Assembly: GCA_013365325.1 (NCBI GenBank)
Contig: JABVXV010000080.1
Coordinates: 153,384-217,383, forward strand
Origin: Dipetalonema caudispina
Taxonomy: Eukaryota; Nematoda; Chromadorea; Rhabditida; Onchocercidae
Length of the DNA stretch: 64,000 nucleotides
Direction of reading: 5' to 3'
How positions within the stretch are numbered: the stretch's first letter is position 1; each line of letters starts with the position of its first letter. The translations under genes were made by a program, and so were the position numbers. Of this stretch, positions 1 to 12,720 are shown piece by piece. The notes beneath the pieces were generated by a model, which was not told the DNA's origin, did not search any database, and saw only the letters and a program-made list of their open reading frames with translations.

Positions 1-203
1 TCATTATGAATGAATTCATGAGGCATTTATTCAAATGATTGATGGATCATATGTATTTGGAAGGACGGAAAAAAAGATTTTATTACTTTTCTTGATCAAA
101 GTACTAATATCATTCAATGTAAGTATGATCACTTTAGTAAGATAAATTCACATTTTTTCGGAGATTAAAAAAATTTTAAAATCAATTAATTAATGATAAT
201 TAC

Positions 204-3200
204 CTGTAAGTATAACGTGCTGTAATTGGACATGAATATACAGCACCTGCCTGTTCGGTACCCGGTTGTCCTGATTCGGCTTTTGGAGCACCAACAAGAA
301 TTCTAGAATGTATAATTTGCTAAATGCAGATGGAAAATAAGAAAAAAAATCTAATAAAAACATTTGTAGTTTTAAAATGGTCATTTTCACATTTCAATAC
401 GGAAAAATTATGTCAATCCATTTAATTTTCAATTCTCCATCGAATAATTGTACTTAAACTCTTTGCTACAGTTTAATGTTAAGAAATTTGAATAAGTTAT
501 TTCAAAAAATCAGTAAATAAAATTTTTTTAAATAAATTATGAAAACCTGAAAATAAATTTGATGCTTGACTAGAATATGCTTAAAATTCGCTTTTCTATG
601 CATAGATTCATTTCTATTTCATGGATAATTTTAAATTAATTGCATAAACTTCAACAATTTCCTAATTTGGGCAATTCCTTGATTAATAGTTTTCAATTCT
701 TCATTTCGACCGGATTATTAATTATGTTATTTTAAATTATTACTTCATTTACATTTCAAACTACTGATTTTTGAGGATAAATTATTATTTCGCACACCCA
801 ACAATTAATTGATTGCAGAATTGTTTCTGTTAATTATTTCATTTCTGATTCATTTTTTGCTGATCAAAAAATAATTTTTGGTAAAAAATATATAAACGCT
901 ATTTCATTAAAAGGAAAGAAAGATGGCTGAAAAGAAGCCAAACGTTATGAATACGTTGATGTAAATACTACAACTAAGGCTATGATTAATGATAATGTTT
1001 CCTTCATTATCTTTTTTTTTTTTTTTTTATAGTAGTTAGGACGGGCAGAAGAAGCAGGGAAAAAGAATAAAAATATGTCCAGAATGAATGTTTCGAGGCT
1101 ATTGGCTAATTTTTATTAATGGAATCGACAACAAATATTTTACACTGTCGTAAAAAAACTTCAGTAAAGCACACACAATGTTCAGATATTTACTATCGAT
1201 TTCATAAGGCTGTGCAACTCATCACAAATCGCAATAACAAGAAGCTATTTTTCAAATATTTTAAAGCCTCTGATTGTTTCCGGATGATCCGCCAATAATT
1301 TGGTTGTGTAGTGATGCCTAAATCGATAGAAATGTAAATGTAATAAGCATAGTGCTTGCTGTATGTCAATGTAACCTTGCCTATATAATCTGCATATACA
1401 AAGTCTTCGTAAGCCTAGTCTGTTATTTCAAAAGGCATTGTGATGGATGAGAGGAGAGCCCTAGGGCTAAAAATTTGATAGGGACCATTTTGCCAATTCA
1501 GATGAAATATGCTCAGGCAGATTTAAACTGCAATTGCAAACGGGTTATTAAGAGCATTTCTTCGCTATTGCAATATTGAATTCCCTCATCAAATCAGATG
1601 GAAGTACTAATTTCAAAATTAAGTCTCATCTCAAAACATCTTGAAATCTTTTCACATTCGAATTTAAATTTTTAATTTCAAAATTTTATAAGTTTGTTGA
1701 GTTCAGCAGAAGATGATTTGTAGTAACATATAGAGTATTGTCATCTCTCTTCCTTTTTCCGCCGCTCATCACTAATATATAAATGTGCAATTAAATTTGT
1801 TGACAATAAGATGAAATTTTTGGTTAGAAATTAAAAGAGAAAGGGAAGGATAAGGGACTCTTCAGCAAACTATTTATCAAGTGATTCAGATGGCGTCGAT
1901 ATAAACATCCGGAAAATGATGTCACCTTCCTCCATTTCCATTTCCTGAAAACCTCCTCTCTCCCATTTATCTTTAAGTCATAGTTTTTCAACGAATATTC
2001 ATGTAATTGCTCGAATTATGAAGGTTAGATCATTTTTATAATCAAACAAAAATTCGTGAAATATTACCAACACTTTGTTCTATTTATGATTACGGAAAAA
2101 TATCAAAAATCATGATTTCCGATCAAAAGAGCATAAAATCGTGAATCCTGACATAAGGGAAGGGAAATCGTGATTCTTGATATGAGGGAAGAAAAAGTAT
2201 TAAAATTTTAGATATTTCCTTTCCAAAATTAGCAATTTAATGTCCTTCAAAAAATATGCGATGCTGGATGGAATGGAAAAAAGCCAACAATAAAAATAAA
2301 TTGGATAGCCAATTTTGATGTCTCACATTTTTCAATTTATATTACACCCTAACAATAATGCGAAAAAAAAAATTTTTTAATAATTCCTTCATCTCTTCCA
2401 AAATTTTCCTTTTCTCACAGAAATTTATAGTTTAGTATGACAGATTAATAATTTTCCTTTCACATATTATTCCAAAATTTCTATCATAAAATATGGTAGC
2501 ATTCGTTGTTTCCGGTTAGCATATTCCTGAAGAAAGTTCAAGAGTGACCAAGACAAGGATTTAACAAAATGAATGCTGGACCAGCTCAATTCCGAAAATA
2601 ATCCTGTCAAATCAATTAATATGTAATTAACTATATAAAACTTCAGTATCATAGTTTTTCGTGAAATTGTCTGCAAAAAAAGTGATCTATGTGTTATCTA
2701 TCGTTATGTTGAAAATATACAATTTTTACTTTCCTAAACTATTCAAGTTAAGAAACTTTAAAGTTTAAAATTACTCACTTCCTAATTGATCAACGAAATA
2801 GCTAACAGTATTCGTATAAAAATGCGTAAGAAATCAATATAAAAATTTGATTCAACAACGTTTAAAACATTCTTGATAGAGATTTCTTGGAAATACTAAT
2901 ATTCAAAGATTCTGATTGCTAACAGTTGAAGAAATCCTAATCGAAGGACTCAATTTTTAAGCTTACCATAAAAAATTAGTCATACTTCGAATAAAAAACC
3001 ACAGTTTTTTTTTTCCCCTTTCCCTAATAGAGGAAAAGAATTAATGAAATATAAATTAAGATTAATACAATTTTGTAATATTAGTTTTTCAATTATTTTA
3101 TATGACTAATTTAAATCTAAATCCAAACAATGAATTATTTAAATCATATAATGAATGTGTGGTATTTGTACCTTATATCAAAAGTAACAATGAGAACTTC

Positions 3201-4405
3201 AAGGACTTTTTCGTCGAGTAGTTGTAATAATCACAATAAGATAAAATTAGAACTAACGGATGGAAATAATGAATGATGATTCAGACAGGTAATGGTAATG
3301 GTGCTTATCGCCGGTTAAACGATGTACGATTGAAAGATGAATGTCAAATAAAGAAAATTTCATTTTTTTGACTGACAAACCTCTCTATACAAAACTAAAT
3401 GATGTTTTCAAATTTAAAATGCTTTAAAGTAATTCAAAAATCGTCGTTAAATTATCATAAAAAATGACTTATTCTTACCTGTTATTTCTTTTTTCCCGTA
3501 AATGGAAAAGAAAAAAAAAAAAGTATTCTTTCCCATGAAACATCATCATTTAGAATTCTCGCATTTTTCTTCCACTCTCAATTCATTTTTTGAAGAAAAA
3601 AAAAAAAAATTGTAATAATAATAATAATAATTTGCTCAATGGGAAAGACGAAATGATTTGACAATTAAATTCAATTCGTAAAAAGGATTTTCACTTTCAT
3701 TTGTTAAAAGATTTGTTAAAAGAAAATTCACAATCAATCTTCGTTTATAGGAAATTGTTCAATTATAAATTAGAAAAAAAAGATAAAATTCGGGGAATTT
3801 GAAAGGAAAGTAAATGAAATTTCTGTTATTTTATATTCATACTTAAAACGATAAAATAATCAGTATTGAAATTAGAACTTGAGACGTTGAAATCGAAATA
3901 AATTCTGCTCAAACATCAATATCAATATCCTTCCTTTCTAAGTTTGTTGTGATTTCACACTTTCATTTATCTTATTTTTCCACCCTATTGCTGTAAGATA
4001 ATAAGCTTCCCCTTATCATTTAAAAAGTTTAATTAATTTAATTTTAACTGTTGTTTAATGCTGGTCCTCAAGAATATGTGTCACACTTCCTCCAATAATA
4101 CCTTTTATCTCTTGTTATCATCGTCAAGCATTTTTCGATTTTTTTTTTTCAAAGTAAACAGTAATTTAAATCAGAGAGAGAGAGAGAACTTACACAGGTA
4201 GATTCTCTTTGAAATGTTCCGCAACAGCAAAACCAAAATATGAATCATTTGGTCCAATTTTATAGATTGGTGCATGAATATCCAAATTAAATGCTAACAC
4301 CACTGCTAATGAGCAGTAATAATAGTAGATGAGGTAGTAAATTACTGTAAAATGCATCTTCCACCTTGTAATCAAATTTAATAACGCTAATATAATTCTA
4401 GACAT
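204..4405 (-). CDS. Integrin alpha subunit, N-terminal exons (partial)
   Basis: Two exons are supported: 4405-4194 and 302-204 (minus strand), joined in phase across a 3.9-kb intron with GTAAGT and TTCTAG borders. Exon 1 encodes a hydrophobic signal segment followed by FNLDIHAP and SYFGFAVAEHF. Exon 2 continues with ILVGAPKAESGQPG, then AGAVYSCPI. This is the first blade of the integrin alpha beta-propeller (FG-GAP repeat), which sits outside the cell and pairs with a beta subunit to bind extracellular matrix. Exon 2 ends in a GTAATT donor at 203, so the gene continues past the left edge. The start may be the ATG at 4405 or the in-frame ATG 16 codons later, which gives a more usual signal peptide. 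I cannot decide between a laminin-type (ina-1-like) and an RGD-type (pat-2-like) subunit from this much. Confidence 0.85.
303..4193 (-). other. Long first intron of the integrin alpha gene
   Basis: The flanking exons join directly in phase, so no further coding exon is needed here. The content is AT-rich, with homopolymer A/T runs and a short (TAA)n near 3613. I see no other gene. A regulatory role is possible but nothing in the sequence shows it. Confidence 0.6.
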
Positions 4406-5187
4406 TTGCGTAATATTGTTCAGGTTTGAAAGTTCTTTGTATTCCGGAAAATTCCAAGCAGTTTGATGGTAATATCAAGAAAAATCCGACTTGAAATTAC
4501 ATAAATGAATAGTGGTAGAGATGAATGAAAATTCCGAGTTGATTGATACTTCCAAATCAAAAAAAGAAAGAAAAAAGCTGATAATGCTAGCAGTACGGAT
4601 CGAAGTCCAACACCTCGACCTGTAAACTAAACAAAAAATTGAAATGATTTAAATAACTCGAATTACGAAAAATTATCATTACTATCATCAGATTAGCATG
4701 TAATGACAGACTCTGAATTCGAGGAACTAAAATAATAAAAAAACTAAAATTGTAATTGAATGTCAGAATTTGAATAAGAAGATGAAAAACAGAAAATTCT
4801 GTGAGGAAAAATTCGTTAAGTTTGATTTATATTCACAAATTTTCTATTACTTTTTATTTCTATAAAAAACATTTCGCAACAATGAAATTAATAACATTTA
4901 TTATGCCACGAAAACAATGATTTTTCAAGTTTTTAATCAAACTTTATTGAATTCTCAATTTTCAATCAATCATTAAAGACAGCATGTAAATTAAACACAT
5001 TTTTCAATATACACAGACAATTGGATAGTTGGACAAAGCTGACCAAACCAACTATTGCGACAATGGTAATGGTCAGTTGATGACGACTCATGTCACATTC
5101 ACTTCACTTATACTGAAATAATATATGTTTTAAAAAGTATGAAGTCAAAATTCATAAGCAAATAGCACTAGCAACGATATTTATATA

Positions 5188-5252
5188 GACATACACACAC
5201 ATACACACATACATACACACACATACACACACAGACAGACATATATATACGT
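5188..5252. repeat. CA/CATA-rich microsatellite
   Basis: A run of CACACATA and ACAGACAG units ends in a short TA run. It is a simple-sequence repeat with no coding potential. Confidence 0.85.
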
Positions 5253-5338
5253 TCAGGAGAGAAATGCGTTTCAATGTGAAGCTTGGTGTTTTATTTATTT
5301 AATGGTTTGCAAACAAAAAAGTGAAGATGAAAAAAAAG

Positions 5339-5402
5339 ATGAGTATGTGTGTGGGTGTATGTGTGGGTGGATGAGTGGGTTGATGAGTGGGTGGATAGAT
5401 GG
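5339..5402. repeat. TG/GGTGGATGAG imperfect tandem repeat
   Basis: A G- and T-rich stretch with repeated TGTGGGTG and GATGAGTGGGT units. It faces the CA-rich repeat about 150 bp upstream, of roughly complementary composition. Confidence 0.75.
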
Positions 5403-5603
5403 AGTACACTAAGCAAACATACATTATTAGTTTATGTGGCAATCCGTATATAATTTTGATTTTGTGGTTGCAAAAGGTTAGGGATGAGAAGAGGAAAAGG
5501 AGGAGGAAGAGGAGAAGGACTTGACTACGGATGAATGATTATTGCGTAAATGGTAATGACAAGGGGTCATTCATTCGTCTGGTACAGAGAAAGAAGGATA
5601 GAA

Positions 5604-5628
5604 GGGGAGAGAGAGAGAGAGAGAGAGG
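5604..5628. repeat. (GA)n microsatellite
   Basis: A pure GA run within a purine-rich stretch. The overlapping open frames read as Arg-Glu repeats and are judged non-coding. Confidence 0.8.
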
Positions 5629-6188
5629 GAAGAAGAGTAATTATTGCGGTTCCAAGGGTTCACCAAAAGGTAGCCCCAATGTGGTGGTGGTGGTACAACA
5701 TATCGATGTCATCATGCATGACGGGTCTAGAAGAGAGGAAGAATGCATTCAATGCACTTCTTTCTCCCTTCCGCCACATATTTTACGATTTTCACTTCTG
5801 TATCTAACGGAAAGGACGCAATCATTACTACTGACTGATTCATTGATTCTACAGGGAAGATTGGTATGATTGTAACGAATGAACGGCTTTAGTCTCAACC
5901 TCAGTATCATTCTCCTTATCTTGAACCTTTTGGATACCGTTTATTTGTTTCCTATCCATGTGACCATTGGTCACTGTTGCAAGTGGACATAGAAAAATGA
6001 CCACTTTAATCTTGTCATTTAACGTCCCCATTTATTACATTCAACATAAGGATGAATAGACAAACAGACAGACAACGGGTAGGTACCATTGATGGACAGA
6101 CAAATTTAGGAAGAGAGATTTGTATACGACACATCCAAAGGCCAGCAAAACAAAGAAATAGTAACGATGGTGGTTGAAGGTACCCCAC

Positions 6189-6241
6189 GGATACATACAT
6201 ACACAAACATACATCCACATACACACATACATACATACACA
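6189..6241. repeat. CATA-rich microsatellite
   Basis: Repeated CATA/CACATA units. Open frames reading through it on the minus strand are repeat-driven (Cys-Val-Tyr-Met strings) and not credible genes. Confidence 0.8.
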
Positions 6242-7016
6242 GAGGAGGGGACCATCTGAAGTATTGGATGACATGAAGGAGTAAAGATACATTTGTGGAA
6301 GTGAAGTGATGGATGACAGCAAACGCTAACAAACGTGAATAAAGGTGAGGACGACGTAAGAGAAGTGTGTCGTGATGTAATGAAGTCATTAGTGACATCG
6401 GAGGAGTAAGTTAATATAACCCATTGAACTTGTTGATTAATTATTTTTGCATAATCTATTGGAAAGTTGGAAATTTTTGGAACTAAGCGAAATTTCATCA
6501 TCAAAGATCAGAAAGATATTGCAACAGTTGTTATTTGAAGAAAGATCAGAAATGGAGTGAAAAGCTTAAACAGTACTGTATAGGTTAATTGACCTTTATG
6601 TCAAACTTGCGAATTTGCAAATAATGAAAGAAGAAATTAAAAGAAAAGAAAAAATGAAAGCTAAAGAAGATACACTTACCTCTCAACGTTTATTTTTTAT
6701 TTGAAATTGAATTATCAGATGCTAATAGTTAGGCTTTAAGCTTAACAAATCTTGAGACTATAGAATTAAACCTTCCGATGATGAAATATCTTTCTTAATC
6801 ATTATCTAGCATACAACTATAGTAGTAACTAAGCTAATTTCAATATTGATTTTTAAGATGAAACTATGTTTGTAAACTTAATCGGAAATATTTAGGAAAG
6901 GAAAATGGAGCAATATGCATGCACAGCTGGTTGATAATTATATTAAGAGGATCATATGGATTGTTTTAGATATTCAACAAAATATATTACTCCATATGGC
7001 TCATTTAAAGCTAAAT

Positions 7017-7082
7017 TAGGATAGGATAAAATAGGAATAAATAGAATAAAAGATTAGAATGGAATAGAATAGAATAAAAAAA
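7017..7082. repeat. Degenerate pentanucleotide repeat (ATAGA/ATAAA)
   Basis: Successive five-base units such as GGATA, AATAG and AATAA run up to an A tract. A short related run (GAATA units) occurs again near 7918-7935. Confidence 0.7.
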
Positions 7083-7473
7083 AAAAAATGAGAAAAAAGG
7101 TAGGATAGAATGAGTTCTACAGTAGTTGATGCTAACACTTAGATGAATATAAGTAAATTTGTTGAAAAGGATTATCCGAAGAGTATACTCTAACAATATA
7201 TTAACATAACATACAATAAGCTCCTAATCAAATAAAATAATTTATCGATTTCCATTCATGAATCACTGTGATAGTATTCGCGGGTAAATTTTGTACCGCA
7301 TTGACCATCATCATAGAAAAGGTGATAGATTCATTTAAGTAAAGTCATAGATTCTTAGCTATTATTAAACTTAGTTACGGAAAGAATCGGAAAATTGAAG
7401 GACAAATGAAGCTTTACGGTTGTGTTTAATATAAATATAATTCGGAAGAAGCTCATTTCATAGCTGATATTCA

Positions 7474-7731
7474 CACGGTGATATTGGTCAATCCGTCTAT
7501 TTCATATGCTCCACTGACCATTCCTGCTATTCATCACTCACTTTTAAATTTTTCTATAAAATATCCAATCTACTTTTTCGAATTAACTTGCAAATGTAAT
7601 GTACGGCGGTAAATTTCAATATTTCAGCGGTTCTGACCTTCTTCAGAATCACCAAAGCATTGATTTCTTCTATATCCTCACGGTGATATTGGTCAATCAA
7701 TCCATTTCTTATGCTTCACTGACCTTCTAGT
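7474..7731. repeat. Pair of diverged direct repeats
   Basis: A roughly 50-bp segment starting CACGGTGATATTGGTCAATC at 7474 recurs at 7679, about 205 bp apart. The similarity continues through a TATGCTYCACTGACC block, so this is more than a chance 20-mer. Confidence 0.7.
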
Positions 7732-10700
7732 TTTCACATTTCCTCTTTCTAGCTCTCAACATTTTTGACGTTTATCTGCCAAGTTAAAATTTTATAAAGA
7801 ATTTAATTTTAGGTACACCATTAGCCATACCTAAAATTAAATTCATCAATCTGAATTGAAATTAAAATTAATTTAACAAAATTCGACAAATAAAGCAAAG
7901 CTATCAAACAGGGCATGGAATAGAATAGAATAAAATAATAGTGTGGAGCCATATGTGCTGGCTAGCATTAATACAAACTGAGAAGATTTATGTTCGTCAA
8001 AAATTTACGATGAAGTTTTTATCAATATAATCGTAGTGTAATCACAGTCGAATTTGCATATTAGATGTTGTGGGAAATAAAAAGTGTAAATTAGATGTAA
8101 TTGAAAAAAAAAAGATGAAAACGAAAGTATTTGTGGGTCAAATATGAAAGGTCAATGATTGGATGTTGAGAGGAATGAAATGATTCTTTTGAACTGCTAA
8201 AGTTTGATGCAGCAAAAGATTCGAAGTTATCAGTAAAATACTGAGAGCAAAATCTCAATTTTCTACCATTTCTCTTTCTCCTTTTTAATTTGTCCCAATA
8301 GCAAGTCAAATTTCGTAAGTAAAATATTTTCTCGTTTGAGACATTTCGCAGAAATTTTTTGAAATTTAATTTTCAATAATCACGTTGTCTATTTTTTCGG
8401 ATTGGCAAGATTGAATAGTTGGGAAAAATTCAAAATTTCCAACGATTCGGACGATAATAAAAGGTTAGAAAAAAACACAAAGGGTTTTAAAAAACATTCA
8501 TTTTCGATTTTTCATTCTTTGCATTAAATGAAATTTTCAGATTTTATCAGTGAAAACCTGATACGAAAATGAAAATTTCTTCATGTTTAATCTAGCGGTC
8601 AAAAGAAACAGGTAATTTATACAAAGCATTTAATTAAAGAAGCTTTTATAGATATAATTCTAATACATATCGTTAGGCCCAAGGCTAGGCCTATATTGCT
8701 ATTCCAACTAAATTTCAATATTTTTTTCCTTCCTTCTATATTTTCTTTTTCCTTCTCTCTTTAAAATGATTTTTATAAAACTCGAATTAATTACTGAGAT
8801 TGGTATATGGCCCTGAGAAAATGAATCCTGCAGGAATCGAACAGATGGTGGTGATATTCAATATAATTTTCAGAATAATTTTTCAATTCGATTCAAGTTG
8901 CAATTTCTAGTCTTTAAATTAATTTCGAATTTCATTCACTTACATATTTTTTAGTTGATATTGATGTTTAATTTGATGCATGGTATTTTCAAATTTAATA
9001 TTGAAATGTAATTACTGGTCGGTCCTATGGTACACTTATTATTAAATCTGAAAGTTTTCAGTTCCACTTTTTTTCGAATTTAACAACTAATGAAAGAACA
9101 GTATGATTATTATGGAACATTTAAAGCAATGCCAGCAGAGAATGTACATGCTATTATTGCTAGTGGAACTGAAATTGGAACCGGAATCAAAACCGGAATT
9201 ATCAGTGTTGAATTCCTTTTTTCCACTGATCAGTTTCGCAAATAAAAATTAGATCTCCTACTGCAAATTGCCTTCTTCTGTTTTCGTAAATTCCAACAAA
9301 GAATTGAAATCCCTAATGAATTTTAAAAAATTTTTTTTTCTGACATTTGTTGAAAGCATTCTCCAACGCCAATGGTTAAATGCGCTTTCTCTTTTTCAGG
9401 AATTTGATTGTAACCGATTCCCTTCTAACTGAATCCGGAAATTTGCAGGGAAGAGTTCGTTGATTTCATTTTTACAGTTATAAATTACATAAATTAATTC
9501 ATTATTACCACTTCAAAGATCATATGATCAATTCCTATTACAGATAGGATAACATATCTTATATCACTTGTAGTGAGCAGATTTTAAACTAATTTTCTAT
9601 TTCTGTTCATGTCCCTTTCAACTTCACCAATTTTTCGATGTCACCAAATTGTTTATGTTTTTTCTGTGTCAGATAATTTTTGTTTCTGTTTTCGAATTTT
9701 TTTTTTTAATACCCAAATGATCAGTGGTACTTTTTGATCATTCCTTGTAAATAAGATCATTCGTTTTCATTCATATTTGCAGTTTCATTGAATTAACGAT
9801 AATATGGAAATCAATTTTTGCTAACTTTTAATTGAATTGTGGTTGGCAGCATTGCATCACTCAATCACAATAGCTATTTGTTAATATTCAATGGGTCCTG
9901 TCATGATGATAAAATTGAATCTTAGCTTTGTACCATCTTTCCTTCATTTCAATTAGAAAACCTTTTTTACCTACTCAAAATATTTTACTTGACGATAAAA
10001 CTTTTTATGAGTGAATTTTATGTAAATTAATCTATTCCCAACTCTATAAGTTATATTAAAGAAGTAAAAGACATTCAAATCTTTCATCTTTTTTGTGCAT
10101 ACAATAATATAGTTAACAAATTTATAGTTCTTCACTTCATCCTATTTTTATCGTATAATTTCGCATTTAAGTGGATTGATTTGTTAATATGATTTCAAGG
10201 TTACTTCACAATTAATTAAATTGTAAGTGTGATGATTGTTCGGTATGAAATAACAATTTTTATAAGTAAAAGATTTCAAAAATGATTTTTAAAATATGAT
10301 TTTAGGAGATGGTGAAGGATTAAAAAAAAAAAAAAGCAGAAAATATAGTTTTGCAAAAGACTGTTACGTTAACTGGCAGTTAATGAACTGCATAGATGGA
10401 TATCTTTTTTAAATTCAAGAAATTTATTTCCCGCAATTCGAAACAGTATTTGAAACCTGTAGATGATACTGTAGTAATCTTTGCAGTCACTATACTATGC
10501 TGTTATAGCTAATAAGAACTGAAAGATTTAAATTATTTTGAAGAAGAAAATGTATCCCGAATTATTTGTGCATAAGTTGACATGTTAAACAGAAATTTAT
10601 TCTACAGAAGAGGGAAAAATGTTTACTCATATTTCAAAATAATGAACTGTATGAACTTTGGCATTTAAAGCAGTTAATTGTAAATTAATTATACGTTCCG

Positions 10701-12583
10701 ATCTGAAAAATTAGCATTTTTTTTTTTTTTACTTTTTCATGATAAATTTCAATGTATTATTACTAATGAAATTCGCATTTAAAAATTCAAAATTTATAGA
10801 TATTCATGTTATTAAAGGATGCCTAAAGACTGAATTATGAAACGGTAACTAATTAGGTTTCAGTTACATTTCAATGATAATTTTCCACTGCATTGTATCC
10901 TCACAGTGTCTTATTTAATGATTACTATTTTTAGAAATTTAGTTATAGGAACTATGGATTGTAAAGCTTTCATCTCTTTCCTACTTAAATATCTCCTAAA
11001 TAATTAATCCTTTAAAGATGATGATATGATGAAAAAAGTACATTCGTTTGACTGAAAGTAGCATTTCTGTTATTTGTGATTAGTTAATAACTGCCATTGC
11101 AAATCCAAACGAAAGAAAAATTGGAAATATAACAGCATCCATTATTTCCATTTATTCTGACTCAATTAATCCGTAGAAAAATTAAAAGTGGAAAGGATAA
11201 TAATGTGAATGTTTCGGAACACATTAATTGCATTTGTCGTTCAAGAAATTAACAAGATATCGGGTGGGGATCGGTAATTTTAACTAACATCAAAAAATAC
11301 GGGTGAATTTTGAAACTTTACTGACGATAATTCCAAACATGACATAGGCGGTAAAATCAATCCAAGGATGAAGTTTGATTTTATTAAAATTTAATGATGC
11401 AAAATTGTATCTAATTTATCATTATCCTGAAAAATGTTTCAGATACATCACGTGGAATCATCACGATATTTTTCACTCATTACTAAATTTTCAGTAGTTA
11501 AAAGAACGATATTACGATAGATATGAATGATTTCAATGTGATGAAGGATGTTTCACAATTTATGCCATTTAACAGGTAAAGTGCGCCATGCTTAAAATTC
11601 ATTTTCATATTCCCTAGAAGAGAGATACAATTCTGTGCCATCTTAAAATTGATTCGGAATCTTTACAGCCTCTTAAGTTATGCAAAAATCTGTTGTGACT
11701 TAGCTAGAGGATGAATTCGACATTGATTGGGAGGCAAATGCAACTTAAAATTAATAGCTTTTTTATTGCTTTTCAGATTCTGCGTGACAAAAAGTGAGAA
11801 AAAGGTTAAAGGATTAAATCGTACTTTAGCACTGAAGTTGAATTAACGAATAAAATTGAGATGGATTAGTGAAGTAGTGAAATTCCTACAAACTTGAATA
11901 TAAAAGCGTACGTACGACATGGCTAGACGTAGCGTGAAACAGCACGACGGATTGGTTGATACGTTATTTGTTACTTCGAAGGATCAGTAATAGAGAAATT
12001 TTTCACTCTGTAATAAGTCAGCAATGCCATTCGTATTAAATTTCCATTTTGACAGCAAATTCGCTGATGTTAATCTTACTAATCAAATTTTATTTTTTTC
12101 AACATTGCCTTGAAATCCGGTTATAATTTAATATACTTTTTGACCACCAATATTTAACCTCTCCGTTTGTTTACTCTTCACTTTCCGCTCTTTTTCATTC
12201 CTTTTTGAAGTATCTTAAAATGAACAAGTCATTGAATAATAGTTGAATTAGAAGGATAAATTTTTGAAGTTAACTTCACATCATATTATTACTCTTTCAC
12301 TTATCATTTATCATTTTTTATTCTTATTCTTAAAATAAAAAGAAAGAGGGAAAAAATAATACAATTGTAGAATTGAGGGAAGTTATAAAGGAAATGGCAC
12401 TTTAGATAGCGGCATTTTTTTTCTTTTTATTTCCATGATAAGAAATTCACACAAAATGCTAATGAATTAGTCGTTAATGAGCAATAAATTGTATATAACA
12501 CAATGGCTTTTATCGTTTGCTGTTAATTAATATTCTATCATTGAATGTTTTGGTACGATTGAATGACGATAAAGAAGAAAAGG

Positions 12584-12618
12584 AGAGAGGGAGAGAGAAA
12601 GAGAGAGAGAGAGAGAGG
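12584..12618. repeat. (GA)n microsatellite
   Basis: GAGAGAG-rich purine tract on the plus strand. About 60 bases further on a GATA-type run (12679-12700) and a TA run (12702-12720) follow. Confidence 0.8.
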
Positions 12619-12678
12619 GAAAGGGGAAAAAAGATGAGGGAGAAATGGGACGAAATGAAGCATTAATGAGAACCGGCT

Positions 12679-12720
12679 ATAGATAGATAGATAGATTGAT
12701 TGATATATATATATATATAT
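12679..12720. repeat. (TAGA)n followed by (TA)n
   Basis: Four TAGA units, then TTGATTGA, then a TA dinucleotide run. Simple repeat only. Confidence 0.8.

Noticed and set aside
5531..5869. 112-residue plus-strand open frame
   Set aside because: It runs through a GA microsatellite (Arg-Glu strings), has no family motif and lacks splice or start context.
6015..6504. Overlapping minus-strand frames of 93-132 residues
   Set aside because: They are kept open by CATA repeats (Cys/Val/Tyr/Met strings) and show no recognisable domain.
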